The notes beneath the pieces were generated by a model. That model made no database searches. It was not told where the DNA came from and worked only from the letters and a program-made list of their open reading frames with translations. The position numbers and the translations under genes were made by a program. Of a stretch of DNA of 64,000 nt, positions 41,403 through 50,546 are shown piece after piece. This DNA comes from Kribbella antiqua (GTDB lineage Bacteria > Actinomycetota > Actinomycetes > Propionibacteriales > Kribbellaceae): positions 1-64,000 of the forward strand of contig NZ_SLWR01000008.1 in assembly GCF_004345665.1 (NCBI RefSeq), given 5' to 3'. Every line of letters begins with the position of its first letter. Position 1 is the stretch's first letter.

Positions 41403-42251
41403 TCATCGGCCACCGAGCCCGGTGACGAGCAGGCCGCGGACAAGGTGTTTCTGCAGCAGGATCACGAGCAGGACGGTCGGCAGCATCGCCATCACCGACG
41501 CTGCCATCATCAGGTTCCACTGGGTGCCCTGCTGGCCGATGAACTGCGCCAGCCCGAGCGGCACGGTGCCCTTGTCCTCGACGCTGTTGATGATGATCAG
41601 CGGCCACAGGAAGCTGCCCCAGAAACTGATGAAGGTGAACACGGTCAGTACGGCGATGGCCGGCCGGGCCAGCGGCAGCATGATCCGCAGGAACGAGCCG
41701 AACGGCCCGCACCCGTCGACCCGGGCCGCCTCTTCCAGCTCGGCCGGGACGGTGAGGAAGAACTGCCGCAGCAGGAAGGTGCCGAAGGCGGTGAACGCCC
41801 ACGGCAGGATCAGCGCCCAGTAGGAGTCCACCCAGCCGAGCGATTGCATCAGCCAGTACATCGGCACGATCAGTACTTCCTGCGGCACCATCAGCGTGCC
41901 CAGGAACAGCACGAACAGTTGCTCACGGCCCCTGAATCGCAACCGGGCGAACGCGTACGCCGACATACTCGAGGCGACGACCACGACCGCCGTACCGGCG
42001 ACGGCGACGAACAGGCTGTTCAGGAAGTACCGGTCGAACGGCGCGAAGGTGAACGCGTCGGCGTAGTTCTGCCAGCGGATCTCCGAGCCGAACAGGTGCG
42101 GCGTCGGGGTGAACACCTCGTCGGCCGGCTTCAGCGACGTGGACAGCGCGTACACCAGCGGGCCCATGAAGAAGATCGCCACGATCACCAGGAAGAAGTG
42201 CGAGAACCCGCTGCGGACCTTGCGGCCGGCGCTGTTGGTGTCAGACGTCAT
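41403..42251 (-). CDS. Sugar ABC transporter permease, MalG type
   Basis: A 282-residue CUT1-family inner-membrane permease with about six helices. The ATPase-contact EAA loop is readable as ELEEAARVDGCGPFGSFLRI with LPLARPAIAVLTVF after it. It pairs with the upstream MalF-type protein, its start lying inside the end of that gene by 11 bases. No ATPase gene is present; CUT1 importers in actinobacteria often share the MsiK-type ATPase encoded elsewhere. Confidence 0.92.
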   Translation of the reverse strand: MTSDTNSAGRKVRSGFSHFFLVIVAIFFMGPLVYALSTSLKPADEVFTPTPHLFGSEIRWQNYADAFTFAPFDRYFLNSLFVAVAGTAVVVVASSMSAYAFARLRFRGREQLFVLFLGTLMVPQEVLIVPMYWLMQSLGWVDSYWALILPWAFTAFGTFLLRQFFLTVPAELEEAARVDGCGPFGSFLRIMLPLARPAIAVLTVFTFISFWGSFLWPLIIINSVEDKGTVPLGLAQFIGQQGTQWNLMMAASVMAMLPTVLLVILLQKHLVRGLLVTGLGGR

Positions 42252-43176
42252 AAGTCACCCACCGCTTCTGCCCGATGAACTGGATCGCGGTGATGCCCAT
42301 GATGATCACGAACAGGATCCAGCCGGCGGCCGACGCGAGTCCCATGCTGAGGAACTGCCAGCCCTGGTTGTAGACGAACATGACGAGTGTCTGGGTGGAG
42401 ACGCCCGGACCGCCCTGGGTCAGGATGAACGGCTGGGCGAACACCTGGAAGGACGTGATCAGCGTCATCGTGGTGGCGAAGAAGATGGACGGCGTGATCA
42501 TCGGCCAGGTCACGTACCGGAACCGCTGGAAGACTCCGGCCCCGTCGATCTGCGCCGACTCCAGCTGGGACTGCGGCACCTGGTCGAGCGCGGCGGAGAA
42601 GACCAGGAAGTTGTAACCGAAGCCCTGCCAGATCGACATCGCCACAATCGCCGGCATGGCCCAGTCCGACGAGCCGAGGAAGTTCGGTGCGTCGACGCCG
42701 AACCAGCTCTGCAACCCGGCGTCCAGCAGACCGCCCGGCTGGAACAGCAGCCGCCAGACCATCACGTTGGCCACCATCGGCGTCATCACCGGGATGAAGA
42801 ACAGCACCCGGAACGCCTGCCGGCCCTTGATCTTCGGCCCAAGCCAGACCGCGAGCCCGAGCGACACCACCACGTTCAGCGGTACGTACAGCACCACGAA
42901 CAGTGCGGTGTTCAGCACCACCCGCCGGAACACCGGATCGTGCAGCAGGTGGCTGTAGTTCTCGATGCCGAGGAACTTGCGTTCGCCGAACACCGGCCAG
43001 TCGAACAGGCTGATGGCCAGCGCCATCGCGGTCGGGAACAGTGTGAACAGAGCCAGCCCGCCCAGGCTCGGCGCCAGGAAGACCCCGGCGTACCGGCCGT
43101 CCCTTCGCAGCGCGGGCCGCCGCCCCGCCCGGACAGTTCGTCCAGGCGGAGCAACGGTCGTGGTATCCGTTGCCAT
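42241..43176 (-). CDS. Sugar ABC transporter permease, MalF type
   Basis: A 311-residue permease with about six helices after a basic N-terminus. The EAA loop reads ALDQVPQSQLESAQIDGAG, followed by VFQRFRYVTWPMITPSIFF. The ATG at 43176 shares one base with the stop of the binding-protein gene, so expression is coupled. It forms the membrane pore with the downstream MalG-type subunit. Confidence 0.92.
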   Translation of the reverse strand: MATDTTTVAPPGRTVRAGRRPALRRDGRYAGVFLAPSLGGLALFTLFPTAMALAISLFDWPVFGERKFLGIENYSHLLHDPVFRRVVLNTALFVVLYVPLNVVVSLGLAVWLGPKIKGRQAFRVLFFIPVMTPMVANVMVWRLLFQPGGLLDAGLQSWFGVDAPNFLGSSDWAMPAIVAMSIWQGFGYNFLVFSAALDQVPQSQLESAQIDGAGVFQRFRYVTWPMITPSIFFATTMTLITSFQVFAQPFILTQGGPGVSTQTLVMFVYNQGWQFLSMGLASAAGWILFVIIMGITAIQFIGQKRWVTYDV

Positions 43177-44447
43177 TAGGAGCCAGCGCCTGCCTGGTCC
43201 TGGATGGTCTTCAGCGCTTGATCGGGCGGGATCTCGCCGTTCAGCGCCTGGGTGCCGAACCGGGTGAGCAGGTCGGCGACCTGGACCCAGTTCTTCGACG
43301 TGACCAGCGCGATCGAGTTCTCGGAGGCGTAGTCGATCACCTCTTTGGCTTCCGGGATCTTCGCGGCGGTGAACCAGGCCGGGTGCGCGGCGGTCCGTGC
43401 CGGGTACGCGCGGCCGGCCGCGGCCAGCGTGGTCAGCGGTTTGTCACTGGTCATCGACATGATCGCCTGGAAGGCCGCGTCCGGCGTCTTGCAGGACCGG
43501 GAGATGCCGAAGCCGGAGCCGGCCGTGTAGGTCTTGGAGCCGTCCGGACCGGCCGGGATCGGCGCGATGCCGAGGTTGAACTTGACCTTGCCCATGGTGT
43601 CGATCAGCGACCACGGCCCGTTCAGCGACATCGCCGCCTTGCCCGAGACGAACTGTGTGGTCTCGAAGTCGGTGTTACCCGACGGCACCTGCGGCGCGAT
43701 CTTGTCGGTGCGGACGAAGTCGGCGTACCCCGCGAACCCCTGCTCGAACTTCGGGTCGGTGAAGTTGAGCTTGCCGTCGGCAAGTGGTTCCGCGCCGGTC
43801 TGGGTCCGGACCCAGGACATCACGCCCAGGTCGCCGGGCGTCGTCACCAGGCCGGTCTTTCCGCCGGTGGTGAGCTTCTTCGCCGCGGCCTTGAACTCGT
43901 CCATCGTCCAGCCCGGCTTCGGGTCGGGTACGCCGGCGGCCTTGAACGCGTCCTTGTTGTAGAAGATCACCATCGGACCGGAGTCGTAGGGGATCGCGAT
44001 CTGCTTCCCGTCGGCCTTCAGGCCGTCCATGATCGGCTTGTCGAAGTCCTCGGCCTTCAGGCCGTACTTCGCCATCAGGTCGTCGAGCGGGAGCATGGCG
44101 TTCGCGTACGACGCCAGCCGCAGGCTCTGCATGCCGATGATGCAAGGGGCTTTCCCGCTGGCCAGCAGGGTGCCGATCTTGGACCAGTAGTTGTTCCAGT
44201 CGGTGCCCTGGAGCTTGACCGTGATCCCGGAATGATCGGCGTGGGCCTGGTCGGCCACCTTCTGCCAGGCGGCCTGGTCCTCGGTGCCACCGACCCAGAA
44301 CTGCCAGGTCAGATCGGCCTTGTCGGCCGAACCGGAGCTGCCGCTGCTGCCGTCATTACCGCCCCCACAGGCGGCCACGGCCGCAAGAGCCAGCGCTGAC
44401 ACTGCAGCGGTGGCCCAGCGGCGCGCCCGCGCTGGTGTTCCGAACAT
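43176..44447 (-). CDS. Sugar ABC transporter substrate-binding lipoprotein
   Basis: A 423-residue extracellular binding protein (family 1). The lipoprotein signal has a basic start, a hydrophobic core and the lipobox LAAVAAC with C27 as the lipidated residue. Mature-part landmarks are ADLTWQFWVGGTEDQAAW and AAMSLNGPWSLIDTMGK. It is first in the operon with two permeases and the fucosidase, so the ligand may be a fucoside. GGAGG precedes ATG 44447 by six bases. Confidence 0.92.
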   Translation of the reverse strand: MFGTPARARRWATAAVSALALAAVAACGGGNDGSSGSSGSADKADLTWQFWVGGTEDQAAWQKVADQAHADHSGITVKLQGTDWNNYWSKIGTLLASGKAPCIIGMQSLRLASYANAMLPLDDLMAKYGLKAEDFDKPIMDGLKADGKQIAIPYDSGPMVIFYNKDAFKAAGVPDPKPGWTMDEFKAAAKKLTTGGKTGLVTTPGDLGVMSWVRTQTGAEPLADGKLNFTDPKFEQGFAGYADFVRTDKIAPQVPSGNTDFETTQFVSGKAAMSLNGPWSLIDTMGKVKFNLGIAPIPAGPDGSKTYTAGSGFGISRSCKTPDAAFQAIMSMTSDKPLTTLAAAGRAYPARTAAHPAWFTAAKIPEAKEVIDYASENSIALVTSKNWVQVADLLTRFGTQALNGEIPPDQALKTIQDQAGAGS

Positions 44448-44577
44448 CTCGACCTCCAGGTCCAGGGGAGAAAATGCGATTCATCCGATCTATATGTCGT
44501 CCTCTTGACATGAGTCAACAGTTCGTGTCCTTAATTCAGGGACGAAAGCTGCCTTCAAGCGGTGGAAAATGGGCCAG

Positions 44578-44610
44578 ACATCCGATGTGTCTGACCCTGA
44601 CATCGGATGT
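44578..44610. promoter_or_regulatory. Paired palindromic operator for the FadR-type regulator
   Basis: ACATCCGATGT (44578-44588) and ACATCGGATGT (44600-44610) are reverse complements of each other and each is almost palindromic. They lie between the divergent ABC-fucosidase operon and the FadR-type gene. Centre-to-centre spacing is 22 bases, about two helical turns. Confidence 0.65.
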
Positions 44611-44662
44611 TTGTGCTGTTCATGGCACGAGTTGTCATCCCGGCGTGAGTGAGGAGGTGGAG

Positions 44663-45427
44663 GTGCGGGTCACCGACGAGGCGATCGACCGGATCAAGGC
44701 GATGATCGTGTCGGGCGAGCTGCGGCCCGGCGACCGGTTGCCGCGTGAGCCCGACCTGGCCGCGCGCCTCGGCCTGTCCCGCAGCTCGCTCCGCGAAGCG
44801 GTCAAGGCGCTCGCGCTGATCCGGGTGCTCGAGGTCCGGCAGGGCGACGGCACGTTCGTCACCAGCCTCGACCCGGCGCTGCTGATGGAGACGATGGGCT
44901 TCGTCCTCGACCTGCACCAGGACGCGTCGGTGCTGGAGTTCTTCGAGGTACGCCGGATCCTGGAGCCGGCCGCCGCCGCCCGGGCGGCGCTACGGATGCC
45001 GGACGCGGACATCGCCGCCCTGCGCAAACTCCTGGACGACCTCGGCCCCGAGCCGTCCGTGGAAGACCTGCTCGCCAGTGACGTTGAGTTCCACCGGCTG
45101 CTCGCGGTCGGCAGCGGGAACCGCGCGCTGGCCTCGATCATCGACAGCCTGCGCCAGCCGACCTACCGGGCCCGGATCTGGCGCGGCCTGACCCAGACCG
45201 ACGCCGTCGCCCGGACGCTGGCCGAGCATCGCGCGATCCTCGATGCGATCGAAGGGCGCGAGCCCGAGGTGGCCAGGGCCTGGGCAACGGTGCATATTGC
45301 TGGGGTCGAGCGGTGGATCCAGGAGGCGGTCAACCTCGACGGGGAGCCTCAATTTCCAGAAGTACCGCCGACGGCATCGGCAGGGTCAGGTCGACGCCTG
45401 ATCCGTTCCACTCCACCGGAGTACTGA
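44663..45427 (+). CDS. GntR-family regulator, FadR subfamily
   Basis: A 254-residue regulator. The winged helix (about 3-68) has LRPGDRLPREPDLAARLGLS and SRSSLREAVKALALIRVLEV; the all-helical FCD ligand domain follows (EVRRILEPAAAARAALRM, DVEFHRLLAVGSGN, AEHRAILDAIEGRE), with metal-type histidines. GTG 44663 is chosen because GAGGAGG at 44651-44657 fits it; GTG 44645 and 44657 are alternatives. The last 98 bases overlap the end of the convergent GH39 gene and encode a tail beyond the usual FCD end. It probably represses the divergent transporter-fucosidase operon. Confidence 0.9.
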   Translation: MRVTDEAIDRIKAMIVSGELRPGDRLPREPDLAARLGLSRSSLREAVKALALIRVLEVRQGDGTFVTSLDPALLMETMGFVLDLHQDASVLEFFEVRRILEPAAAARAALRMPDADIAALRKLLDDLGPEPSVEDLLASDVEFHRLLAVGSGNRALASIIDSLRQPTYRARIWRGLTQTDAVARTLAEHRAILDAIEGREPEVARAWATVHIAGVERWIQEAVNLDGEPQFPEVPPTASAGSGRRLIRSTPPEY

Positions 45428-47144
45428 CCAGCTTGCTCCGCTCGGCCAGCTCGGCGAGTTCTTCGTGACCCGGCCAATCGTCGAGGCCGTGCGCGGCCGT
45501 CGCGAGGTCACCGACGCCGATCGCCAGCGTGGTCGCTGTCGCCTGCCAGGACGGATCCACGCCGGGCAGCTCGACGTGGACCGTCCTGGTCAGTTCTGGT
45601 GCCCCGCGGGCCTTGGTCTGGTCGAGGGTGAGATTCCACAGCAGTACGGCGATCCGGTCGCGATCGCGAGACGCCCACGCCTCCACCAAGCTCCCGCCGC
45701 CGTCACCGCTCAGCGTCACCGGCAGCTCGACCGGGCCGAGCCGGCTCAGCAGCGACATTGCGTGATAGCGCGGTTTCGCCAGTCCACCAACGGTTTGCAG
45801 CCCGAAGCCACCGTGCAGGAACCGCGGTGGCCGGCCCAGTTCCTCGAAGTGGTCCGACGCCACCCAGTAAGCCAGCGCGTCCACCCTTCCGGCCGCCGAT
45901 CGCATACCGCGCAGCAGGAACACCCCGGCGAACACCGAGTCGTTGATTGGATTGAAGTGCGTCGGCGTGACACCCCACTCGGTCCACAGGATCCGCGCGT
46001 CACTGAACCCGTGCCGATCCAGTGAGGCCTGTACGTCGAGCGGCGGGCTGCCATAAGTGTGGGTCGACACGAAGTCCACGGGCGTCCCCTGAGCCGCCGC
46101 GTGTGCGAGTAGGTCGTCGACCCACCCGGCCGCGGCCGACGACGGCCCGCCGATCGCGAGGCGTGGATCGACCGACTTCACGGCTGCCGCGGTCGCGTCG
46201 TACAGGTGGAGGTACTCGGTCTTGGTGCCGGACCAGAAGACCTCGAGGTTGGCTTCGTTCCAGACCTCGAAGTCCCAGGTGAGCACCTCGTCGAGGCCGT
46301 ATCGCTCGACCAGGTGCTGGACCAGTTCCCGGACCAGTTCGTACCAGCGTTCGTACGACTTCGGCGGGGAGATGATCGCGCCGTACGCGAACACGGTCCT
46401 GGCCGGGTCGCTGGCCAGGTCGCGCGGCATGAACCCGAGCTCGACCACCGGCCGCAACCCGATCGCGAGCACCTTGTCGTAGATCGCGTCCACTACGGAG
46501 AAGTCGTACGACGGTTCGCCGTCGACCTCGGTGTAGACGCGGGTGTCGTCGTGGAAGATCGCGTGCGCCCGGACCGTGCGTACGCCGATCTCGTCATGCA
46601 TCCGGCGAAGCGCCTGCTCGAGCTCCACACCGATCTCGTGGTCGCCGGACAGATCCTTGCAGAGCAACTGACTGAGCCGCTCGCTGCCGATCATCGGCAC
46701 CCACGGCTTCGCCAGCTCGATGCCTTCGGCAACCGTATCGACGGTCACCGTGACCTCGGGAAGGGAGCCGTCGGCAACCAACGGTACGGCGCCGACGGTG
46801 ACACTGGCCCGGCCGGCGACCGTCACCTCCGGCACGCTCGCGACGGCGTACCGGTACGGCGTGCCGGGTGTGCAGGTGGTATCGACGTACGGCGGAGACG
46901 GCACCGACAGGACGTCACCGCTGTGGTGATCGACGGGCTCGAGCTTGCCGTGCTCGCCGGTCGCGCGGAGGATCAGGTAGCCGACCGCTCCGTCGACCGG
47001 TGTCCAGTCGATCGTCACCTGGCCGACGCCGCCGACCGCCCTGACCTCCTTGGGTGGATCGAGGTCGGGGAAGGCGAACTCACGCTCCTCGTCGCTGCGC
47101 CTCGCGATGCGCTCATCCCAGTCGGTCTTGGCGTGGTGCTGCAT
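45330..47144 (-). CDS. GH39-type glycoside hydrolase with fibronectin III-like domain
   Basis: A 604-residue enzyme. Residues about 30-125 resemble a fibronectin type III module (VRAVGGVGQVTIDWTPVDGA). The TIM barrel has the GH39/clan-A acid-base glutamate E297 in FEVWNEANLEVFW and the nucleophile E389 in RILWTEWG; a beta domain ends the protein. Family members cleave beta-xylosides or related bonds. No signal peptide is seen. ATG 47144 has AGGAGAT about six bases upstream. Last gene of the LacI-led operon; its end overlaps the FadR-type gene. Confidence 0.85.
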   Translation of the reverse strand: MQHHAKTDWDERIARRSDEEREFAFPDLDPPKEVRAVGGVGQVTIDWTPVDGAVGYLILRATGEHGKLEPVDHHSGDVLSVPSPPYVDTTCTPGTPYRYAVASVPEVTVAGRASVTVGAVPLVADGSLPEVTVTVDTVAEGIELAKPWVPMIGSERLSQLLCKDLSGDHEIGVELEQALRRMHDEIGVRTVRAHAIFHDDTRVYTEVDGEPSYDFSVVDAIYDKVLAIGLRPVVELGFMPRDLASDPARTVFAYGAIISPPKSYERWYELVRELVQHLVERYGLDEVLTWDFEVWNEANLEVFWSGTKTEYLHLYDATAAAVKSVDPRLAIGGPSSAAAGWVDDLLAHAAAQGTPVDFVSTHTYGSPPLDVQASLDRHGFSDARILWTEWGVTPTHFNPINDSVFAGVFLLRGMRSAAGRVDALAYWVASDHFEELGRPPRFLHGGFGLQTVGGLAKPRYHAMSLLSRLGPVELPVTLSGDGGGSLVEAWASRDRDRIAVLLWNLTLDQTKARGAPELTRTVHVELPGVDPSWQATATTLAIGVGDLATAAHGLDDWPGHEELAELAERSKLVSTPVEWNGSGVDLTLPMPSAVLLEIEAPRRG

Positions 47145-47163
47145 CAAGAGATCTCCTGTGTGG

Positions 47164-48771
47164 TTACTCGAGGCCGGACTCGAACTGTTCCATCGCGATC
47201 AGCGGCCGGATCCGCTGCTCGACCGTCCGGCTGGCGAAGTTCCGCCGGATCAGGTTGCTGGCGAAGACGTTGCCGATGGCACCCATCACCATCGCCTGGT
47301 CGAGGGACAGGTAGCGCCTGGCGATCAAGCCGGACTTCACCGCGACCGAGTCGTAGAAGCCACCACCGCCGTACGCGTGCAGGTTCGTCTCGATCTTGCT
47401 CAGGTTGTCGATCGCCTGCTGAGGCGCGTAGGCCATCGCGAGGAACGCCGCGTGCGGGGTGACGACACCGTCGCCGTACGTCGGGTTGGGGTTGGTGCCC
47501 TCCCGGCAGCCCTCGAAGCCGGCGTCGTAGTTCGTCGCCTCCAGGTCGGAGGGATAGCCGCCCGGGTCCATCCCGATCGCGTCGACGCCGTACACGGAAT
47601 AGCCGCCCTTGGGGTTCGAGGCGGGGGAGAAGCCCCAGTAGCCGTACTTGGCGTCGTCCAGGCCGTGCTCGATGTGTGCGCGGACGGTCAGCGGGTGGTT
47701 GATGCCCCAGCTGCGCGGCGCCCAGGTCGCCTCCGGGACGAACAGGTCGGGCATCAGCGACTCGAACATGTCGCCGCCCCACGACGGCACGAGCCGCATC
47801 CCGCGGTACGAGTAGGTGCCCTCGAAGACATCGAGGCCGAGATAGGTCCGGTGCACACCCTTGGGCTTCTGCTCCACCCAGGACCAGTCGCAGGTGTCCG
47901 GGAAAGTGCGGTACGTCGCGAAGTACTGCGTGTGCGGGACCTGGTTCAGCGCGAATCCGACGTACCCGGCGATCCGGGCCTCGGTGTTGCAGGTGTCGTA
48001 GTGGAACTTGCGGTAGTACACGTCCGGACCGACGCCGGCGTGGTTGCCCTTGTCGGTCTCCTCGTCCGGCGGTGGGGTCTCGAAGAAGCCGCCGCGCATC
48101 AGCCCGCCGGGCCGGGCCGCGGGGTTGTAGTAGAAGGCGAAGTTCATCTTGTTCAGCAGCTCGTCGGCGAGGGCCTGGGCGCCGGGTTCGGCGTTGCGGA
48201 CCACCATCAACGCGCAGGCGAACCAGCCGTTGTCGACGCTCGACACGAACGGCGTGATCGGTTTCGTCCCGTCCGGGTCGGTGGTCAGGACCGCACCGGT
48301 CGCTTCGTCGTACCAGTTGAAGTACATGCCGCTCGGGTCGTGGTGGTCGACGTTCTTCATCGTGGTGAGCGTCTGCCTGATCCGGCGCAGGGACTCGCCG
48401 GGGGAGATGATGCCGAGCTCACGGGCGACGATCGTGCTCCACAGGTAGCCGCCGATGTTCGTGGGGGAGGTGTACTTGTTGCGGACCGGGTTCGTGACGG
48501 ACTCGCCGATGTTGTCGGCGGGCAGCCCGGTCTTCTCGTCGGTCATCGCGACCAGGCTGCGCCAGGTGTCCCTGGCCCACCGGCCGACCAACGCCCGATC
48601 GGCACGTGTCGGGGCCCAGTTCCCTCTGAGCAGCTGGGCCGGCGTCGAGCTGCTGCCGGCGTACGTCGTACCAGAGCTGCTGCCGGCGTACGTCGTACCA
48701 GGTAAGGAGGTGGCCACAGCGGCCGTGCCGGCGGCGGTGAGCAGGGTGCGGCGACTGATGTTGGCGGTCAT
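47164..48771 (-). CDS. Exported glucoamylase-like (PF10091-type) protein
   Basis: A 535-residue protein with a Tat-type signal (NISRRTLLTAAGTAAVATSL). The body is an (alpha/alpha)-barrel resembling the glycoamylase/DUF3131 group: TNIGGYLWSTIVARELGII, SSVDNGWFACALMVVRNAEP, WGGDMFESLMPDLFVPE, YGYWGFSPASNPKGGYSVYG and GGGFYDSVAVKSG. Members include endo-beta-1,2-glucanases, but the substrate here is open. Just after the signal the nine residues SSSGTTYAG-like unit is duplicated by a 27-bp tandem repeat. It follows the second permease by 16 bases. Confidence 0.8.
   Translation of the reverse strand: MTANISRRTLLTAAGTAAVATSLPGTTYAGSSSGTTYAGSSSTPAQLLRGNWAPTRADRALVGRWARDTWRSLVAMTDEKTGLPADNIGESVTNPVRNKYTSPTNIGGYLWSTIVARELGIISPGESLRRIRQTLTTMKNVDHHDPSGMYFNWYDEATGAVLTTDPDGTKPITPFVSSVDNGWFACALMVVRNAEPGAQALADELLNKMNFAFYYNPAARPGGLMRGGFFETPPPDEETDKGNHAGVGPDVYYRKFHYDTCNTEARIAGYVGFALNQVPHTQYFATYRTFPDTCDWSWVEQKPKGVHRTYLGLDVFEGTYSYRGMRLVPSWGGDMFESLMPDLFVPEATWAPRSWGINHPLTVRAHIEHGLDDAKYGYWGFSPASNPKGGYSVYGVDAIGMDPGGYPSDLEATNYDAGFEGCREGTNPNPTYGDGVVTPHAAFLAMAYAPQQAIDNLSKIETNLHAYGGGGFYDSVAVKSGLIARRYLSLDQAMVMGAIGNVFASNLIRRNFASRTVEQRIRPLIAMEQFESGLE
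48647..48700. repeat. In-frame 27-bp tandem duplication
   Basis: Two identical 27-base units (48647-48673 and 48674-48700), each beginning GAGCTGCTGCCGGCGTACGT, duplicate nine codons directly after the Tat signal of the glucoamylase-like protein. Perfect identity points to a recent event. Confidence 0.9.
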
Positions 48772-48787
48772 CTTGTCTCCAGAAGAG

Positions 48788-49603
48788 TTATTTGAGGCCG
48801 GTGATGGCGATTCCGCGGGTGACGTGGCGCTGGAAGAGCAGGAACATCACCAGCACGGGGATGACGACCACGACCGCGCCGGCCATCAGCAGGCCGAAGT
48901 TCTGCGCGTTCTGGCCGGTCGAGTACAGCGCCAGGGCGACCGGAAGGGTGTATTTGTCCTCGGTCTGGGCGATCACCAGCGGCCAGAGGAAGTTGTTCCA
49001 GGAGCCGAGGAAGGTCAGGATGCCGAGCGTCGCGAGCGCCGGTTTGGTCAGCGGCAGCATGATCCGGGCGAAGATGCCCAGCTCGCTGCTGCCGTCCACC
49101 CGGCCGGCGTCCATCAGATCGTCCGGCAGCCCGGAGAAGAACTGCCGCATCAGGAACACGCCGAACGGCGAGACCAGGAACGGCAGGATCAGGCCGGGGT
49201 AGCTGTTCGCCAGCCCGGCGTTGGTGACGAGCACGAACAACGGCACGAACGTGACCATGCCGGGGATCATCAGCGTCGCCATCACCAGGATGAAGAGCGC
49301 GTTGCGGCCCTTGAACCGCAGCTTGGCCAGCGCGTAGCCGATCATCGAGCAGAAGGTCAGGTTCCCGGCCGTGACCGCGACGGCGACGAGCGCCGAGTTG
49401 AGGAAGTAGCGCGGGAAGTTGGCCTTGTTGAACAGGTCGTCGTAGTTCTGCGTGGTCGGCTGCTGCGGCCACCACGTCGGCGGGACGCGGAGCAGTTCGC
49501 CCTGCGTCTTGAAGCTGCCCAGCACCATCCAGGCGAACGGCGCCGCCACGGCGATCAGGCCGAGCACGCCGATCAGGTAGATCCACCAGGTACGGCGCAT
49601 CAT
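48788..49603 (-). CDS. Sugar ABC transporter permease, MalG type (second system)
   Basis: A 271-residue CUT1 permease with six helices. The EAA loop reads LPDDLMDAGRVDGSSELGIF followed by ARIMLPLTKPALATLGIL. ATG 49603 overlaps the stop of the MalF-type gene as ATGA; a second ATG follows at 49600. It pairs with that subunit to import the substrate of the LacI-led locus. Confidence 0.92.
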   Translation of the reverse strand: MMRRTWWIYLIGVLGLIAVAAPFAWMVLGSFKTQGELLRVPPTWWPQQPTTQNYDDLFNKANFPRYFLNSALVAVAVTAGNLTFCSMIGYALAKLRFKGRNALFILVMATLMIPGMVTFVPLFVLVTNAGLANSYPGLILPFLVSPFGVFLMRQFFSGLPDDLMDAGRVDGSSELGIFARIMLPLTKPALATLGILTFLGSWNNFLWPLVIAQTEDKYTLPVALALYSTGQNAQNFGLLMAGAVVVVIPVLVMFLLFQRHVTRGIAITGLK

Positions 49604-50541
49604 TTCTCCCTCAGCAACCGGAACTGGATGAACGTGACCACGGCGATCACGACGAACAGCAGGTAGGCCATCGACGTGGCCAGGCCGTAGTTGCCGAAGC
49701 CGAACTGCTGGTAGGTGTACATCGACACCGACAGCGTGCTGTTCAGCGGACCGCCCTGCGTCATCACGAACGGCTCCTCGAAGAACTGCAGGTAGCCGAT
49801 GCCCGAGGTGACGCTGGTGAACAGGATCGTTGGCCTGAGCAACGGCAGGATCAGGTAGCGGAATCGTTGCCATGGGCTCGCACCGTCGATCTGACCGGCC
49901 TCTTCGACCGAGTCCGGAATGCTCTGCAGACCGGCCAGAAAGATGATCATCGCGGACCCGAAGTTCCGCCAGACCGCCATCGCGATCAGCGACGGCATCG
50001 CCAGCGTCTTCGACGCCAGCCAGTTCGGACCGTCGATGCCGACCAGGCCGAGCGCCGAGTTCAGCAGGCCGGCATCCGGTGACAACACGAACCGCCAGAT
50101 CACCGCGATCGCGACGATCGAGGTCACCACCGGGAGGTAGTAGGCCACCTTGAACAGGCTCTGGAACTTCTTCACACCCCGGTCGAGCAGGACCGCGGCC
50201 GCGAGCGCGACCAGCAGTGTCAGCGGTACGCCGACGACGACGAAGTACGCCGTATTGAACGCCGCCTTCCGGAACGTCTCGTCCTGGAAAGCCTTCACGT
50301 AGTTGCCGAACCCGACCCCGTTGACGGCGAACGGCGTCCGCAGATCCCGCTGGCGCATGTCGGTGAAGCTCGTCGCCAGCGACCCGAGCACCGGCCCGGC
50401 GGTGAACGCGAGGAACAGCACCGCGAACGGCAACACCAAGATCCACGCCGCCGCCGTCTGATGGTCGAGTCGTCGCCGGGGGCGGCGCCCGGGTGGCGGC
50501 GTACTGGATGCCACCCGGGGCGACTCCGTAACAGTGGACAT
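49600..50541 (-). CDS. Sugar ABC transporter permease, MalF type (second system)
   Basis: A 313-residue permease beginning with a Pro/Arg-rich cytoplasmic tail (PPPGRRPRRRLDHQ) and carrying about six helices. The EAA loop is GLQSIPDSVEEAGQIDGASP, then WQRFRYLILPLLRPTILF. It starts six bases after the binding-protein stop. No ATPase gene is linked, as in the first sugar system. Confidence 0.92.
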   Translation of the reverse strand: MSTVTESPRVASSTPPPGRRPRRRLDHQTAAAWILVLPFAVLFLAFTAGPVLGSLATSFTDMRQRDLRTPFAVNGVGFGNYVKAFQDETFRKAAFNTAYFVVVGVPLTLLVALAAAVLLDRGVKKFQSLFKVAYYLPVVTSIVAIAVIWRFVLSPDAGLLNSALGLVGIDGPNWLASKTLAMPSLIAMAVWRNFGSAMIIFLAGLQSIPDSVEEAGQIDGASPWQRFRYLILPLLRPTILFTSVTSGIGYLQFFEEPFVMTQGGPLNSTLSVSMYTYQQFGFGNYGLATSMAYLLFVVIAVVTFIQFRLLREK

Positions 50542-50546
50542 CCGAA

